Below, piece after piece: positions 24,148-32,843 of a DNA stretch of 39,768 bases. Position numbers and translations under genes: made by a program. The stretch covers positions 1 to 39,768 of IMG/VR virus record IMGVR_UViG_3300037189_007807; one strand, 5' to 3'. Origin of the DNA: a virus. The notes under the pieces were generated by a model that saw only the letters and a program-made list of their open reading frames with translations, did no database searches and was not told where the DNA came from. Position 1 is the stretch's first letter. Each line of letters starts with the position of its first letter.

Positions 24148-24602
24148 CAGCGCCACCTCTCGAAGTGAACGAACAGCTCAGCGCATGGCCCCATGGGGAC
24201 GGGGTTGTCGATCGTGAAGCCGAGCGATTTCAGCCAGCGCAGGGTCGTCGCGTTCTTCGCCAGCGCATAGTTGTGCAGCGGTCGCTTCACGTCGTCGTCT
24301 GCCAGCAGCGCATCGACCCACTGCTTTGCACCCCTGATGAATTGTCGCCGATGGCTGGGGGTGGCCAGCAGCCCATCGGTCGCCAGCAGCCAGATCCGCC
24401 CTCCTTGGCCAATGCCAGCGATCCCCACGGGCCTGCCGTCGTCTCCGTCTATGCAACGGCAATCGGGGGAAGATCGCCAGCTCTCGAACACTGCTTCGGC
24501 TGGCTGCATCCCATGGCTGCAGAACACCTCGATGGCGTCCTGGCGGCGGAGGTTGGCGGCGATCACTGCCACCCTCTCGAAAGTCGGCGGGGCCCAGCGC
24601 AT
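24147..24602 (-). CDS. Internal virion protein A, gp13-like (GNAT-related fold)
   Basis: This 151-residue protein starts at the ATG overlapping the tail tube B stop (TGATG). It resembles T7 gp13, a degenerate acetyltransferase-like protein of 138 residues. GRPVGIAGIGQGGRIWLLAT matches the central strands, and NYALAKNATTLRWLKSLGF corresponds to the gp13 segment around NTSHIRFLKTIG. The last motif is the family's most recognisable part. In T7, gp13 is needed for virion assembly and is lost before ejection is complete. No catalytic acetyltransferase activity is implied. Confidence 0.85.
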   Translation of the reverse strand: MRWAPPTFERVAVIAANLRRQDAIEVFCSHGMQPAEAVFESWRSSPDCRCIDGDDGRPVGIAGIGQGGRIWLLATDGLLATPSHRRQFIRGAKQWVDALLADDDVKRPLHNYALAKNATTLRWLKSLGFTIDNPVPMGPCAELFVHFERWR

Positions 24603-27073
24603 CACAGCAACCTCGCTTTGGCGGACAGCCGCCCCACCCACTCACAGGTCGAGAACCGGCACGGCGCCGGCGTGCTGTTGTGCAGCTCGATCACGCACGT
24701 TTCCCCCTTGCTTTGGATCGGGATGGTGAACACCCCATCGAGGGAGCCGTCTGCCAGGTCTGCCTCGAGCACGCTGTTCCGGGAGCCCAGCATCGTGCCG
24801 TCCCAGACATAGACGGCCCGGGGCCGGTGCTCGGCTGTCACCCACGCCTGGAATGCGGGCGTTTCGTGATAGCGGAGCTTGGCGTGCCGAACCTGGGTGC
24901 GGGTGGCGTTGACCGCGACCTTGCCGCCGCCCTGCTCCTTGTAGAGCTTGAAGCGGGTGAAGGTGTAGGCGAAGTCGTATTGCTCCCCGAACCACACTTC
25001 CCTGTTTCTCCAGTCCCCGCGGCCGATGATCTGGTTGCCGCTGCTCGCCTCGCCGAGCATCACGCCGCCAACCTGCCCCGGGGCAAAGCCTGACCAGGCC
25101 TGGGTGCGGGCCCGGATCGTGTAGGGCAGCGTCCAGGTGGTGGTCTGGGCCAGCGGATCCCACACCCCGGACGGCACCCGCATCGCCGCTGGCGTCTGCG
25201 ATGTGGTGGACACCCGCCGATCGAGCAGCAGGGGGTAGCCGCCAGCCGGCGCGGCGCTCAGCCGATCCGCGACCGGAATCTTCTCCAGCCACACCTCGGA
25301 GCCGTACTGCACCAGGGCGAATAGCTCCTCGCGCACGCACAGGATCTGCAGGATCTGATCGGCGCCGTTGAACTGCCAGTAGCTCCAGCTGCTCTGGGCG
25401 CGCTCTGCCCCGCCGCCGGTGTTGCGGTAGAGGAACTTGTAGACGTAGATCCGATCCTGATAGCCGGCCTTGGCAGAGATTGCGAACCAGGCATTGCCGG
25501 TGTCGTTGGCGGCAAGCCGCGTCACCTCGCTGGGGATGTAGCTGGAAACGTGGCCGGTCAGCTCGTCCGCGTCTGCCACCAGGGCAGTGCCTGCGCCGCG
25601 CACGCTGAACTCTCGGAACCGCGACCACTCGCCGTTCGCCTGGCACATGATGATTGCGCCGGCGACCGGGATCGGCCGCACGTCCGGGTCGATCTCGTAC
25701 TGGGTGAGCACCGTGATCTGGGCCGTGGCTGGGCTCAGCAGCGCATCGGCCGAGCTGAACCGGAACTGCAGCTGATCGGAGAAGACGATCAGCTCGTCCT
25801 GGTAGGGGATGGCGTAGCGCAGCACGGCGACCCTGGCATTGCTGGCCTTGAGGTCGATCGGGTCCGTGTCGAGCGTGGCGGTGACGGTTTCCGGGAAGAA
25901 CTCAAAGAAGTCCCGCGTTCTGCTCAGGACGATGTTTTCGTCCGCCAGCATCCCCAGCCGGTTTTTGTAGATGAATACATCCTGGATTGGGTATCCAATG
26001 AAGCTGGGATCCGGCGCGGTTTCGTAGTCGCCTGCCGTCCGCTCACCCCAGGCCGGAACCGTTACGCCGCCCTGCGTGCTGCCGTTGGCAGGGCCGAAGT
26101 AGAAGCTGCCTGCAGGCAACCGCACCAGCACATGCGGCATGGTGGCGGCATCGATCCGGTACTGCACCCCAGGCGCGACGGTCTCCTCCCAGGTGCCCTC
26201 GCCGAAGCTGCCGACCCTCGGCTGGAACTGGACGTAGAACCCGTCGAACTTGTTGCTCGGATCGCCCGCCACCTCCACCTGGTAGCCGGCCGGCGCGATC
26301 GTGGGCAGCTCGGTGAAGGCCTGCACCCGGCTGGTGATCGCCGTGATGTCGGCGTTCGCCCTGGCATCGGTGGCCGAGACCGTGATCGGGCTGGCCGACT
26401 GCAGCCAGAGGACGCTGCCGGCCCTGCTGATCGTCACGCCGGGGACCCCGGCGAGCGCTGTCAGCAGCGACTGGGCGATCGTCTCTGAGCTGATCCGGTT
26501 CTCGGTGGTCGTGCTGCCGGACACCACCACAGCGGCGACCGGGGTCTGCACCGTGACCTCGGTGCCGTTGACGTTGACCCGGTAGGTCTGCCCGTAGTTG
26601 GCCGCCTTCACCCACACCAGGCATTCATGGGCCGCCGGCCGCGGCGTCGCGGGGGCCACCGCAGCAGCCATCGCCGGCACCTTCCGCGTGTTCGAGATGA
26701 ACGAAAAATCCGCGATCGTGGCGGCGCGCAGGTCCTGCCGTGGGCTCGTCGCGGTGGAGAGGTAGCTGAACCCCAGCGGGGCGCTGACCGTCTTCTCCAC
26801 CCCGTCGAGGTCGAACACCTGCACGGAGGACCGGCCGATGACCACCAGGTACTTCTCGAGCGTGTCCCGCTCGATCTGGTGGAAGAACGCATCGCCGAAG
26901 GCCGTCTGGCTGACCCGGGCGATCGCCTGGCTGGGTTCGCGCTTCCGCAGCCCCTCGGCCATGGAGCTCATGGCGTTCACCTGCGCTTCCGCCTGGGTGG
27001 GGTCGCGCTGCCCGTCCGGCTGCTGGCTGACGCCCTGCACCAGGTTGGGGATGAGGTAGCTGACCAGGCTCAC
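24602..27073 (-). CDS. Tail tubular protein B (gp12-like nozzle)
   Basis: This 823-residue protein is close to T7 gp12 (794). The N-terminus, YLIPNLVQGVSQQPDGQRDP, followed by QVNAMSSMAEGLRKREP, is the family signature. It forms the hexameric nozzle at the tail tip below gp11 and carries the fibres. The start is GTG at 27073, overlapping the gp11-like stop (GTGA), so it is coupled to the adaptor. No truncation is seen. Together with gp11 it forms the short non-contractile tail. Confidence 0.95.
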   Translation of the reverse strand: MSLVSYLIPNLVQGVSQQPDGQRDPTQAEAQVNAMSSMAEGLRKREPSQAIARVSQTAFGDAFFHQIERDTLEKYLVVIGRSSVQVFDLDGVEKTVSAPLGFSYLSTATSPRQDLRAATIADFSFISNTRKVPAMAAAVAPATPRPAAHECLVWVKAANYGQTYRVNVNGTEVTVQTPVAAVVVSGSTTTENRISSETIAQSLLTALAGVPGVTISRAGSVLWLQSASPITVSATDARANADITAITSRVQAFTELPTIAPAGYQVEVAGDPSNKFDGFYVQFQPRVGSFGEGTWEETVAPGVQYRIDAATMPHVLVRLPAGSFYFGPANGSTQGGVTVPAWGERTAGDYETAPDPSFIGYPIQDVFIYKNRLGMLADENIVLSRTRDFFEFFPETVTATLDTDPIDLKASNARVAVLRYAIPYQDELIVFSDQLQFRFSSADALLSPATAQITVLTQYEIDPDVRPIPVAGAIIMCQANGEWSRFREFSVRGAGTALVADADELTGHVSSYIPSEVTRLAANDTGNAWFAISAKAGYQDRIYVYKFLYRNTGGGAERAQSSWSYWQFNGADQILQILCVREELFALVQYGSEVWLEKIPVADRLSAAPAGGYPLLLDRRVSTTSQTPAAMRVPSGVWDPLAQTTTWTLPYTIRARTQAWSGFAPGQVGGVMLGEASSGNQIIGRGDWRNREVWFGEQYDFAYTFTRFKLYKEQGGGKVAVNATRTQVRHAKLRYHETPAFQAWVTAEHRPRAVYVWDGTMLGSRNSVLEADLADGSLDGVFTIPIQSKGETCVIELHNSTPAPCRFSTCEWVGRLSAKARLL

Positions 27074-27711
27074 AGGAACAGGCCTCCCAGCTGCCGATCA
27101 GTCAGGCCCTCGCCAGGCCGGAAGGTCGGGAAGCGGTTGCGGCCGGTGATGGCGTTCGGCGCCTCCTGGCTGTTCTCCACCCGCAGCAGCTCGATCAGCG
27201 CCTGCTGCTCGTCCGCCAGGGTGAACTGAACCCCGCTCACATCGCCGATGGTGCGCGCGCTGAAGACCCGCGCTCCCCTGATCAGGGTCCAGCGGTTGAA
27301 GGCCTCTGGGCATTCGTCCCACGACAGCAGCCAGACCACATCGGCCGGCAGCTGGGCCACATCCAGCTGGTAGCTGCGGGCGGTCTTGTCGTAGACCCGC
27401 TGGCCCCGGAGCTGATAGCGGTGCTGGAACTGGTAGGGGTCCGGCTGCCAGCTGACCACATTGGCCGGCACCACGATCTCGCCCGCCGTGTTTCGCGTGA
27501 AGGGGTAGGCGCGCTCCGTGTTCCAGCTCCACCCGCGGGTCTGCCCTTCCTTGTGGACCTCGAGGATCGTTGCCTCGGCGGTGCGGGCCTCCAGAACCTG
27601 CTCGTTCTCCAGGGTGGACACCGGCTGCTCGCCAATGTTCATCAGGGCAACGTTCACAGCCTCCAGCAGGGTTGTGCGGCCAGGCTGTCGCCCCTGGTTC
27701 TCGACCCCCAT
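27070..27711 (-). CDS. Tail tubular protein A (gp11-like adaptor)
   Basis: This protein has 213 residues from the ATG at 27711; T7 gp11 has 196. The segment AVNVALMNIGEQPVSTLE, then RGWSWNTE, then WDECPEAFNRWTLIRGAR, matches the gp11 pattern (ILASIGEPPVSTLE, SRGWTFN, EMPECFRYW). It forms the ring between portal and nozzle. The frame is open further upstream, but the chosen start lies just after the capsid terminator and gives the family length. There is no clear Shine-Dalgarno. Confidence 0.93.
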   Translation of the reverse strand: MGVENQGRQPGRTTLLEAVNVALMNIGEQPVSTLENEQVLEARTAEATILEVHKEGQTRGWSWNTERAYPFTRNTAGEIVVPANVVSWQPDPYQFQHRYQLRGQRVYDKTARSYQLDVAQLPADVVWLLSWDECPEAFNRWTLIRGARVFSARTIGDVSGVQFTLADEQQALIELLRVENSQEAPNAITGRNRFPTFRPGEGLTDRQLGGLFL

Positions 27712-27752
27712 CTGCTCTGCAGCCGTGCCGATCAATGCTATCGGGCGCCATG

Positions 27753-27780
27753 AAAAAGCCCACCGCAACAGCGATGGGGC
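27753..27780 (-). terminator. Rho-independent-type terminator after the capsid gene
   Basis: On the minus strand GCCCCATCGC pairs with GCGGTGGGC around a TGTT loop: nine pairs, one G-T wobble, one bulged C. Five T then C follow directly. It lies 29 bases after the capsid stop, the place of T7 terminator T-phi, which reduces expression of the tail genes relative to capsid. This is the clearest terminator in the window. Confidence 0.85.
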
Positions 27781-27809
27781 CGCCCTTCCCAGCAGGAACC
27801 AGCTGAAGG

Positions 27810-28844
27810 CTAGGGCACTTCGATCACGGCCGCACATTCCGCACGGAGGATCCCCATGCCGATCGCCATGCGCGCCACAAACAGCTGCGACTGATAGACC
27901 ACGTTGTAGTCGCCGCCGGGATCGGTCATCTGCAGCTGGGGCCGCCGCAGAGTGAGGACGCCCATGCAGTCGCGGTGGAAGATCAGCGCCCGGCACTTGC
28001 TCAGGTTCTGAGCGTAGGCAGCGTTCCGGTCGAAGGTCTGCAGGGTGTAGGCGGACTGGGTGACGTGGTTGGACCACATCACAGGCAGACCCTTCACCCG
28101 ACCGATCGAGCCGGCGCCATAGGTGCCGTTGGGCGACCCCTGGTTGTAGTCGGCGTTGATCACCTTCGACCCCTCGTTGAGGTAGTCGAACTCGTCGGGC
28201 GGCACCACGACGACCAGATCGTCGACGGGCACGTCCTTCTTCTGCAGCGCCACCTTGATGTCGCCGATCACCGAAGCGAGCTCGTCGCCCCGGGCGGTCT
28301 TCGAGGCAGTGGCGTAGCCGGCGGACAGGGTGCGAGCGGTGCCGGTGCGGCCGGCGTTGCTGGCCTTGCCCAGCGGTTCGGTGGTGCGCTTGGCAGCCGC
28401 GTAGATGATGCGCGCAATCCGCGCATCCTTCTCGCGGGCCAGGGCCTCACCGAGCTGGTGCATCATGTCCTGCCGATACTGAACATCCTCCATGAGGTCG
28501 TCCAGGTCGTAGACCGTATCCGGTGCCACCAGCAGGCCATCGAGATTGATGACCTCCTCGTTGCGATCCGAAGGCGCGTTCGAGGGGTTCGGGTTGTTGG
28601 CGTCGGTGGGAACGTTGGTGATCGGCGTGCCGGGGGTGTGATACCCCGCAGTGCGCCGACCAGTCACCTTGAACCGGGCGCTGTGGCCGCCACGGATGGA
28701 CCGCTCCTTCACCCGGCCGGTGAAAACGGTCTTGCGATCGAAGGCAGTCAGTACCTCCGACATGCCCAGTTTCAGGAACAGGGCGTAGTTGTCTGCGGCA
28801 GAGCCTTTGACTTGGCCGAGCCGCGATGGCGTAATAAGCGTCAC
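27810..28844 (-). CDS. Major capsid protein (gp10-like)
   Basis: This 344-residue protein is almost the length of T7 gp10A (345). It shares NYALFLKLGMSEVLTAFDR with gp10 (KLALFLKVFGGEVLTAF), then RSIRGGHSARFKVTGR and INLDGLLVAPDTVYDLDD (T7 ITIDGLLTADVLIYDIED). It forms the HK97-fold shell. The start is GTG at 28844; an in-frame TAG lies 24 bases upstream, so no ATG is available. The Shine-Dalgarno is weak. It is flanked by a CCTAGG-centred palindrome upstream and a strong terminator downstream, so it is probably the most strongly transcribed gene. No frameshifted minor form is evident. Confidence 0.96.
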   Translation of the reverse strand: MTLITPSRLGQVKGSAADNYALFLKLGMSEVLTAFDRKTVFTGRVKERSIRGGHSARFKVTGRRTAGYHTPGTPITNVPTDANNPNPSNAPSDRNEEVINLDGLLVAPDTVYDLDDLMEDVQYRQDMMHQLGEALAREKDARIARIIYAAAKRTTEPLGKASNAGRTGTARTLSAGYATASKTARGDELASVIGDIKVALQKKDVPVDDLVVVVPPDEFDYLNEGSKVINADYNQGSPNGTYGAGSIGRVKGLPVMWSNHVTQSAYTLQTFDRNAAYAQNLSKCRALIFHRDCMGVLTLRRPQLQMTDPGGDYNVVYQSQLFVARMAIGMGILRAECAAVIEVP

Positions 28845-28896
28845 TGGTGAAATGGCTGCGAGCCTCTACCACCTCAGGCATGCGCGAGCAGGGTGT

Positions 28897-28908
28897 CGGC
28901 CTAGGCCG
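28897..28908. promoter_or_regulatory. CCTAGG-centred palindrome upstream of capsid, promoter candidate
   Basis: CGGCCTAGGCCG is a perfect 12-bp palindrome about 50 bases upstream of the capsid start, in the only sizeable gap of the structural operon (28845-28950). On the minus strand it reads CCTAGGCCGACACCC. A closely similar CCTAGGTCTGCACCC occurs at the left intergenic region (minus strand of 896-910). T7 has its strongest late promoter, phi10, at the equivalent place. A phage RNA polymerase promoter or processing site is the inference. Confidence 0.4.
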
Positions 28909-28950
28909 GCCTGTGCTTTGCGTGAGTGCAGATCAACTCATGCACACCTT

Positions 28951-29892
28951 CTACAGGAAAATCGGCGACCTCGCAAACTTGGCGTCGATGTAGCGCCGGT
29001 ATTTCTCATCCACCAGGTAGCGAACCTTTCCGCCCTTGGTGAGCACCTCCTTCGCCTCTGTCGCCTCCTGCTCGGTCTCGAACACGTCAAGCGCAGGGTT
29101 GGCGCTGCCGCCAGAGGCCATCACCAGCTCCGGCTCGCGGTTTGCAGTGGCGGCCCTGCCGGCCAGCCAGCGCACCGCCGCGCGGGCTGCCGCTGCGCTG
29201 CCGGTGTTGACCGCATCGTTGTAGTCGGCCAGCTCCGCCTCGGTGAGGTTGGCCAGGGCCCACTGGCTCAGCTGCTGAAACTTGGCATCGCCGCCAGCCT
29301 CAGCGCGGATGGCCGCGGCGTCCTCGTCGCTCAGCCCCGCCGCTGCGGGCTCCACAGCAGCAGGGCGGAAAGCCTGCTCGTACCGCTCGATCAGTGTTGC
29401 TGGCAGGCCCAAGGCCCCGGCCAGCTTGTCGCGCAGCGCGCTGGTGTCCTCGCCGCGCTGCACTGCGGCATCCCACTGGGCCAGGTCGATGCCCTCCTGC
29501 TCGGCTGCCGCCACAACCGTTTCCCCATAGCCGGCCACTGCCTCGTCGCGGCTGAGCGGCCGCGCTTCCGCCGGCGGGGCCTTCGGCTCCTCGGTGGCCC
29601 GCTGCCCCAGCTTCTTCTGGAGCTCGAGGTAGGCCTTCTCCAGCTCCTCCGGGGACTTGAACTTCCCGGCCAGGGGGCGCTGCTCGCCTTCCGCCGTGGG
29701 CTCGGCGTCCTCGCCCTCCACCGTGAGGGTGCTGTAGTTGGGGGCGGCGGGGCCTGGGGCCTGGACCCGGCCGGTGGCGAGTGCTGCGTCCTCCTCCTGG
29801 ATCTCCTGCAGGAAGGTGGCCAGATCGTCCTTGCCGTAGCCCGGCCCCGCCAGCGCCATCTGCTGGGGGGTCGGCTCGTTCAGCGTCGTCAT
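28951..29892 (-). CDS. Capsid assembly scaffold protein (gp9-like)
   Basis: This 313-residue protein is acidic and Ala/Glu-rich, with the expected low complexity of scaffolds. FKSPEELEKAYLELQKKLGQ matches the early helix shared by podovirus scaffolds. The C-terminus is basic (GGKVRYLVDEKYRRYIDA), as needed to grip the capsid protein. Its length is near T7 gp9 (307). Its ATG overlaps the portal stop (ATGA). It is expected to leave the procapsid before packaging. Confidence 0.9.
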   Translation of the reverse strand: MTTLNEPTPQQMALAGPGYGKDDLATFLQEIQEEDAALATGRVQAPGPAAPNYSTLTVEGEDAEPTAEGEQRPLAGKFKSPEELEKAYLELQKKLGQRATEEPKAPPAEARPLSRDEAVAGYGETVVAAAEQEGIDLAQWDAAVQRGEDTSALRDKLAGALGLPATLIERYEQAFRPAAVEPAAAGLSDEDAAAIRAEAGGDAKFQQLSQWALANLTEAELADYNDAVNTGSAAAARAAVRWLAGRAATANREPELVMASGGSANPALDVFETEQEATEAKEVLTKGGKVRYLVDEKYRRYIDAKFARSPIFL

Positions 29893-31526
29893 GCGGGCTG
29901 TTCCTCAGGTGGTTGTTGCATCTGCTGGACGGTGGCGGCAGCAGTCGCCAGCTTCTGCGGATCCGCCGCTGCGGTCTGCATCAGCTGGGCCTGCTGCTGC
30001 GCCTGCTGCGCCTTGGCCTGCTCCTTGTCGATCTGCTGCTGCGTCTTGATCAGCCCCAGCGTGTCGATCCCCATTGCCGCTGCCAGCCGGCTGATCAGCT
30101 CAGCGGGGAACAGGTACTGCAGGGTGCCTTCCGGCGTGATCGTCTGCTGCAGAATCTGCATGAAGCGGGCGTGGCGCTCCAGGTCATTCCCCCGGCCCAC
30201 GGCCGCCAGGCCGACGGACACCACCGGCTTGATGGTGCCCTCCGGCAGCTTGGGCAGGCCGCCTGCCTCCGTCAGCAGGTGCAGCCGGCGAAGGATGTAG
30301 GGGTACTGGAACTCGGTGGTGAGGATGCTGTAGACGCTGCCCAGGGAGTTCTCGATCTGCTGCGCCTGCAGCCGCACCTCCTCGGCGGTGGTGCGCTCGG
30401 AGTCCCGCACGTCGTTGAGCATGAACGCACTGGCCAGCCGGGCCTGCACCCGCTGCAGCCGCTGCTCTGCCACCGCCAGGTCAGAGGCCTTGCCGACCTG
30501 AACCGCTGTGATGTCCTCCGGGTTGCCGGTCAGACATGCACCGTTGGCGGCCTCGTTGAACTGCTTGGCGGTGACCGCTGCGCCCGGCTTGCAGAGGAAC
30601 TTGACCTGAGCGCTGACCAGCGCTCCCTCGGTCACGGCGCGGGTGAGGGCGTTCGCGGTTTGCAGATCCGCCATGGTGGCCGCCTCGACGTAGCCGGGGC
30701 TGTAGTCCTCGGCGTCGATGCGGAACATGCGCAGTGGGATCCATGGCGCTGTGGCCCGATCGGTGCTGCCCTCGCTGCCTTCAATCCGGCGCCCCTTGAT
30801 CTCCTGATGCCAGCGGCACTTCTCCTTCTCCCATCGAATGTGGGTGTAGACGCGAACCCACCGCTCATCTGGCTGCTCCTCGGTGCCGCCGCCGGGGAGC
30901 TCCTCGATCAGCGGCTCAGCCGGCTCCACCTGGTCGAGCACGGCCCGGGCCGCGGCAGGCAGCTCATCGGCCAGGATGCGCTCGCACACCACCGACTCAG
31001 CAGGGCGCCCCATCGGGTCGCGGCGCAGCACATAGCGGTAGAGGTTGAACACCTTGCAGCCTTCCCGCGGCAGCCACAGCAGGCAGCCGCCGGCGACAAC
31101 CAGGTGCAAGAGCGCCTCATGCACGGCGGTTCTGTCGTTGGAAGTCTCGATGCTCCGCAGTACGGCTCGCTCCATCTGGCCGAGCGTCTTGTCGATTGCG
31201 GTCTTGATCTCGGCCAGCTGGTCAGGGGTGTAACCGTTGGCGGCCATTTCTGCCTGCTGCCGCGCCAGCGCCATGTCGTCGTGGACGAACCGGAAGAACG
31301 TCTCGGTTGGCGGCAGCAGGGCCAGCAGCAGCCGGCTGGCGATGTTGTGAACCCCGCGCTGGCCGATGCCATCCCAGGGGTGATCAATCCGTTCGAGGCT
31401 TTGCGGCTCCGGCTCGCCATCAAACGGCAGTAGCCAGGGGAGGGTGAGCTTGGCGGCCGCTCGGGCGCGATCGATCCAGTGGTTGCGGGCTGGCTCGAGC
31501 TTCTTGTAGCGGGCTTCTGCGGTCAT
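29889..31526 (-). CDS. Portal protein (gp8-like head-tail connector)
   Basis: This 545-residue protein matches T7 gp8 (536 residues) in architecture: RYKKLEPARNHWIDRAR at the start, HPWDGIGQRGVHNIASRL, AVHEALLHLVVAGGCLLWL, and later RDSERTTAEEVRLQAQQIE with the portal helix. The C-terminal tail is Gln/Ala-rich (QAKAQQAQQQAQLMQ), typical of the barrel extension. It forms the dodecameric DNA entry point and binds terminase. The ATG lies 4 bases after the stop of the upstream small virion gene. Confidence 0.95.
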   Translation of the reverse strand: MTAEARYKKLEPARNHWIDRARAAAKLTLPWLLPFDGEPEPQSLERIDHPWDGIGQRGVHNIASRLLLALLPPTETFFRFVHDDMALARQQAEMAANGYTPDQLAEIKTAIDKTLGQMERAVLRSIETSNDRTAVHEALLHLVVAGGCLLWLPREGCKVFNLYRYVLRRDPMGRPAESVVCERILADELPAAARAVLDQVEPAEPLIEELPGGGTEEQPDERWVRVYTHIRWEKEKCRWHQEIKGRRIEGSEGSTDRATAPWIPLRMFRIDAEDYSPGYVEAATMADLQTANALTRAVTEGALVSAQVKFLCKPGAAVTAKQFNEAANGACLTGNPEDITAVQVGKASDLAVAEQRLQRVQARLASAFMLNDVRDSERTTAEEVRLQAQQIENSLGSVYSILTTEFQYPYILRRLHLLTEAGGLPKLPEGTIKPVVSVGLAAVGRGNDLERHARFMQILQQTITPEGTLQYLFPAELISRLAAAMGIDTLGLIKTQQQIDKEQAKAQQAQQQAQLMQTAAADPQKLATAAATVQQMQQPPEEQPA

Positions 31527-31529
31527 GAC

Positions 31530-31874
31530 TCAGCGTCCGATGTTCAGGCCAGCGCCGGCGGCGGCCTGGGTGCTGCCGATCGAAAGGCGCCCGCCGGCTC
31601 CGGTCTCGCGGGTGCGGCGGCGGCGGCCGGCAGTCCCCGCCTCCCGCGCGGTGGGGGCGGCCGATGCCGCAGCGGGGCCGGCGATCGCCGTTGTGGTGGT
31701 GACGGGCTGCGCTGCGGGCGCCGCCGGCATCGGCGGCAATGCAGGCATGGGGGGCAGCGCCGGGATTGGCGGCAGGGCGGCAGGCTGATCAGCCTCCTGG
31801 CCCAGCTGCGCGCCCTGGCGAATGGCGGATTGACGGATGGCCTCGACGGCCTGGCGCGAGTTGGCCATGCACAT
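31530..31874 (-). CDS. gp7.3-like virion protein, paralogue 1
   Basis: This 114-residue protein starts MCMANS and ends GAGGRLSIGSTQ then AAAGAGLNIGR. T7 gp7.3, a virion protein needed for infection, ends with AGGKKSLSVARSSGGGINI. The shared order is basic patch, L-x-[IV], Ser/Ala linker, then G-x-G-[LI]-N-I. The centre has Pro repeats (IPALPPMPALPPMPA). It is the last of three tandem genes with the same MCM start and GLNIG end. It probably sits in the tail or connector and is ejected. Confidence 0.65.
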   Translation of the reverse strand: MCMANSRQAVEAIRQSAIRQGAQLGQEADQPAALPPIPALPPMPALPPMPAAPAAQPVTTTTAIAGPAAASAAPTAREAGTAGRRRRTRETGAGGRLSIGSTQAAAGAGLNIGR

Positions 31875-31876
31875 GA

Positions 31877-32257
31877 TCAGGCTCCGATGTTGAGGCCGGC
31901 GCCGGCCGTGGTGGCCGTGGCGGCCTGGGCGATGCGCAGGTTGCTGCGCTGGACCTTCCGCTGCTCCATGGTTTCGGTGACCTGTGGATTCGCGGCCTGG
32001 GCCTGGGCCGTGGTCACCCCGTAGCTGCCCTGCACGGCGGCGGGGGAATTGGCTGCCATGGCCGCAGCCTGCTGCTGGGCCTGCTGGGTCTGGGCTGCGA
32101 CCGCATCGATCTGCTGCTGCAGCTGATCACGGAAGGCAGTGGATTGCAGCTCGGCCTGCTGCTGGTAGGCCGCCAGCTGCTGCTGGTAGGCCGCCATGTC
32201 CTGCTGGCTGGGGCCCTGCTGAACGATTCGCGGTGCTCGCGGCTGAGCCATGCACAT
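31877..32257 (-). CDS. gp7.3-like virion protein, paralogue 2
   Basis: This protein has 126 residues from the ATG that gives MCMAQP; a GTG 6 bases upstream (MIMCM) is less likely, because the paralogues start at MCM. The body is Gln-rich helical (MAAYQQQLAAYQQQAELQ). The C-terminus reads QRSNLRIAQAA then TAGAGLNIGA, with the same L-x-I and GxGLNI elements as its neighbours and as T7 gp7.3. Its 3' end and start region share about 50 bp of near-identical DNA with the next copy. Only 2 bases separate it from paralogue 1. Confidence 0.65.
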   Translation of the reverse strand: MCMAQPRAPRIVQQGPSQQDMAAYQQQLAAYQQQAELQSTAFRDQLQQQIDAVAAQTQQAQQQAAAMAANSPAAVQGSYGVTTAQAQAANPQVTETMEQRKVQRSNLRIAQAATATTAGAGLNIGA

Positions 32258-32259
32258 GA

Positions 32260-32655
32260 TCACGCTCCGATGTTGAGGCCAGCGCCTGCAGCGGTGGTGG
32301 CCGTGGCGCTGCGGTCGATCCGCAGCCGTGCCTTGCCCTGCGGCCGGCTGCGGCCGGCGCGATCACTGGCAACCGCCGGGGCCTGGGCGGTGGGCTCCGG
32401 CGCCGGGGTGCCGATCAGTGCCGCGATGCGCTGGGCGTTGGCGGCAGTGTCAGCGGCCCGGGCCTCGGCCGCACGGTTGAGCTGGGCCAGCGCCGCCTGC
32501 TGCCCCAGGACGGCCTGGTTGAGGCGCTCCTGCTGCAGCAGCATGTCCTGCTGGCTGCGGCCGTTCATCAGCGCGATCTGCTGATCCGCCAGCCGGTCAT
32601 AGGCGCCGGTGTCCGGCACCGTGATAGTGGCCTGTGGTGCGGAACCCATGCACAT
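32260..32655 (-). CDS. gp7.3-like virion protein, paralogue 3
   Basis: This protein has 131 residues from MCMGSAPQ; the open frame extends upstream, but that start overlaps the previous gene's stop as TGATG. The body has NGRSQQDMLLQQERLNQAV, which echoes GPSQQDMAAYQQQ in paralogue 2, and an Ala-rich coil. The C-terminus reads KARLRIDRSATA then AAGAGLNIGA. It is the first of the three tandem copies. The motif places it with gp7.3-type tail assembly/ejection proteins; the centres of the three proteins have diverged. Confidence 0.65.
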   Translation of the reverse strand: MCMGSAPQATITVPDTGAYDRLADQQIALMNGRSQQDMLLQQERLNQAVLGQQAALAQLNRAAEARAADTAANAQRIAALIGTPAPEPTAQAPAVASDRAGRSRPQGKARLRIDRSATATTAAGAGLNIGA

Positions 32656-32825
32656 CAGCTGAGTGCCTCCCGTTGCTCTGCATGCCAGCGCCGGATGCAA
32701 TCGAGCACCCGACGCTCGCCGATCCAGTGGTCGATCTCGCGGTGGGTCATTGATGCGTCAGGGACTCGACCGAAGTTCGCGTCGAGCTTGTCCATCAGTT
32801 CGTCAGGGACCAGCAGCGGGAACAT
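32655..32825 (-). CDS. Small hypothetical protein (56 aa)
   Basis: This protein begins MFPLLVPDELMDKL and ends with EQREALS. It has charged helical content with RVPDASMTHREIDHWIGE. The stop overlaps the start of gp7.3-like paralogue 3 (TGATG), and the start lies 18 bases after the exonuclease stop, so it fills the operon gap exactly. The family is not recognised. Reading frame, couplings and amino-acid balance support a real gene. Confidence 0.6.
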   Translation of the reverse strand: MFPLLVPDELMDKLDANFGRVPDASMTHREIDHWIGERRVLDCIRRWHAEQREALS

Positions 32826-32843
32826 TGCACCATTGCAGTGCTC

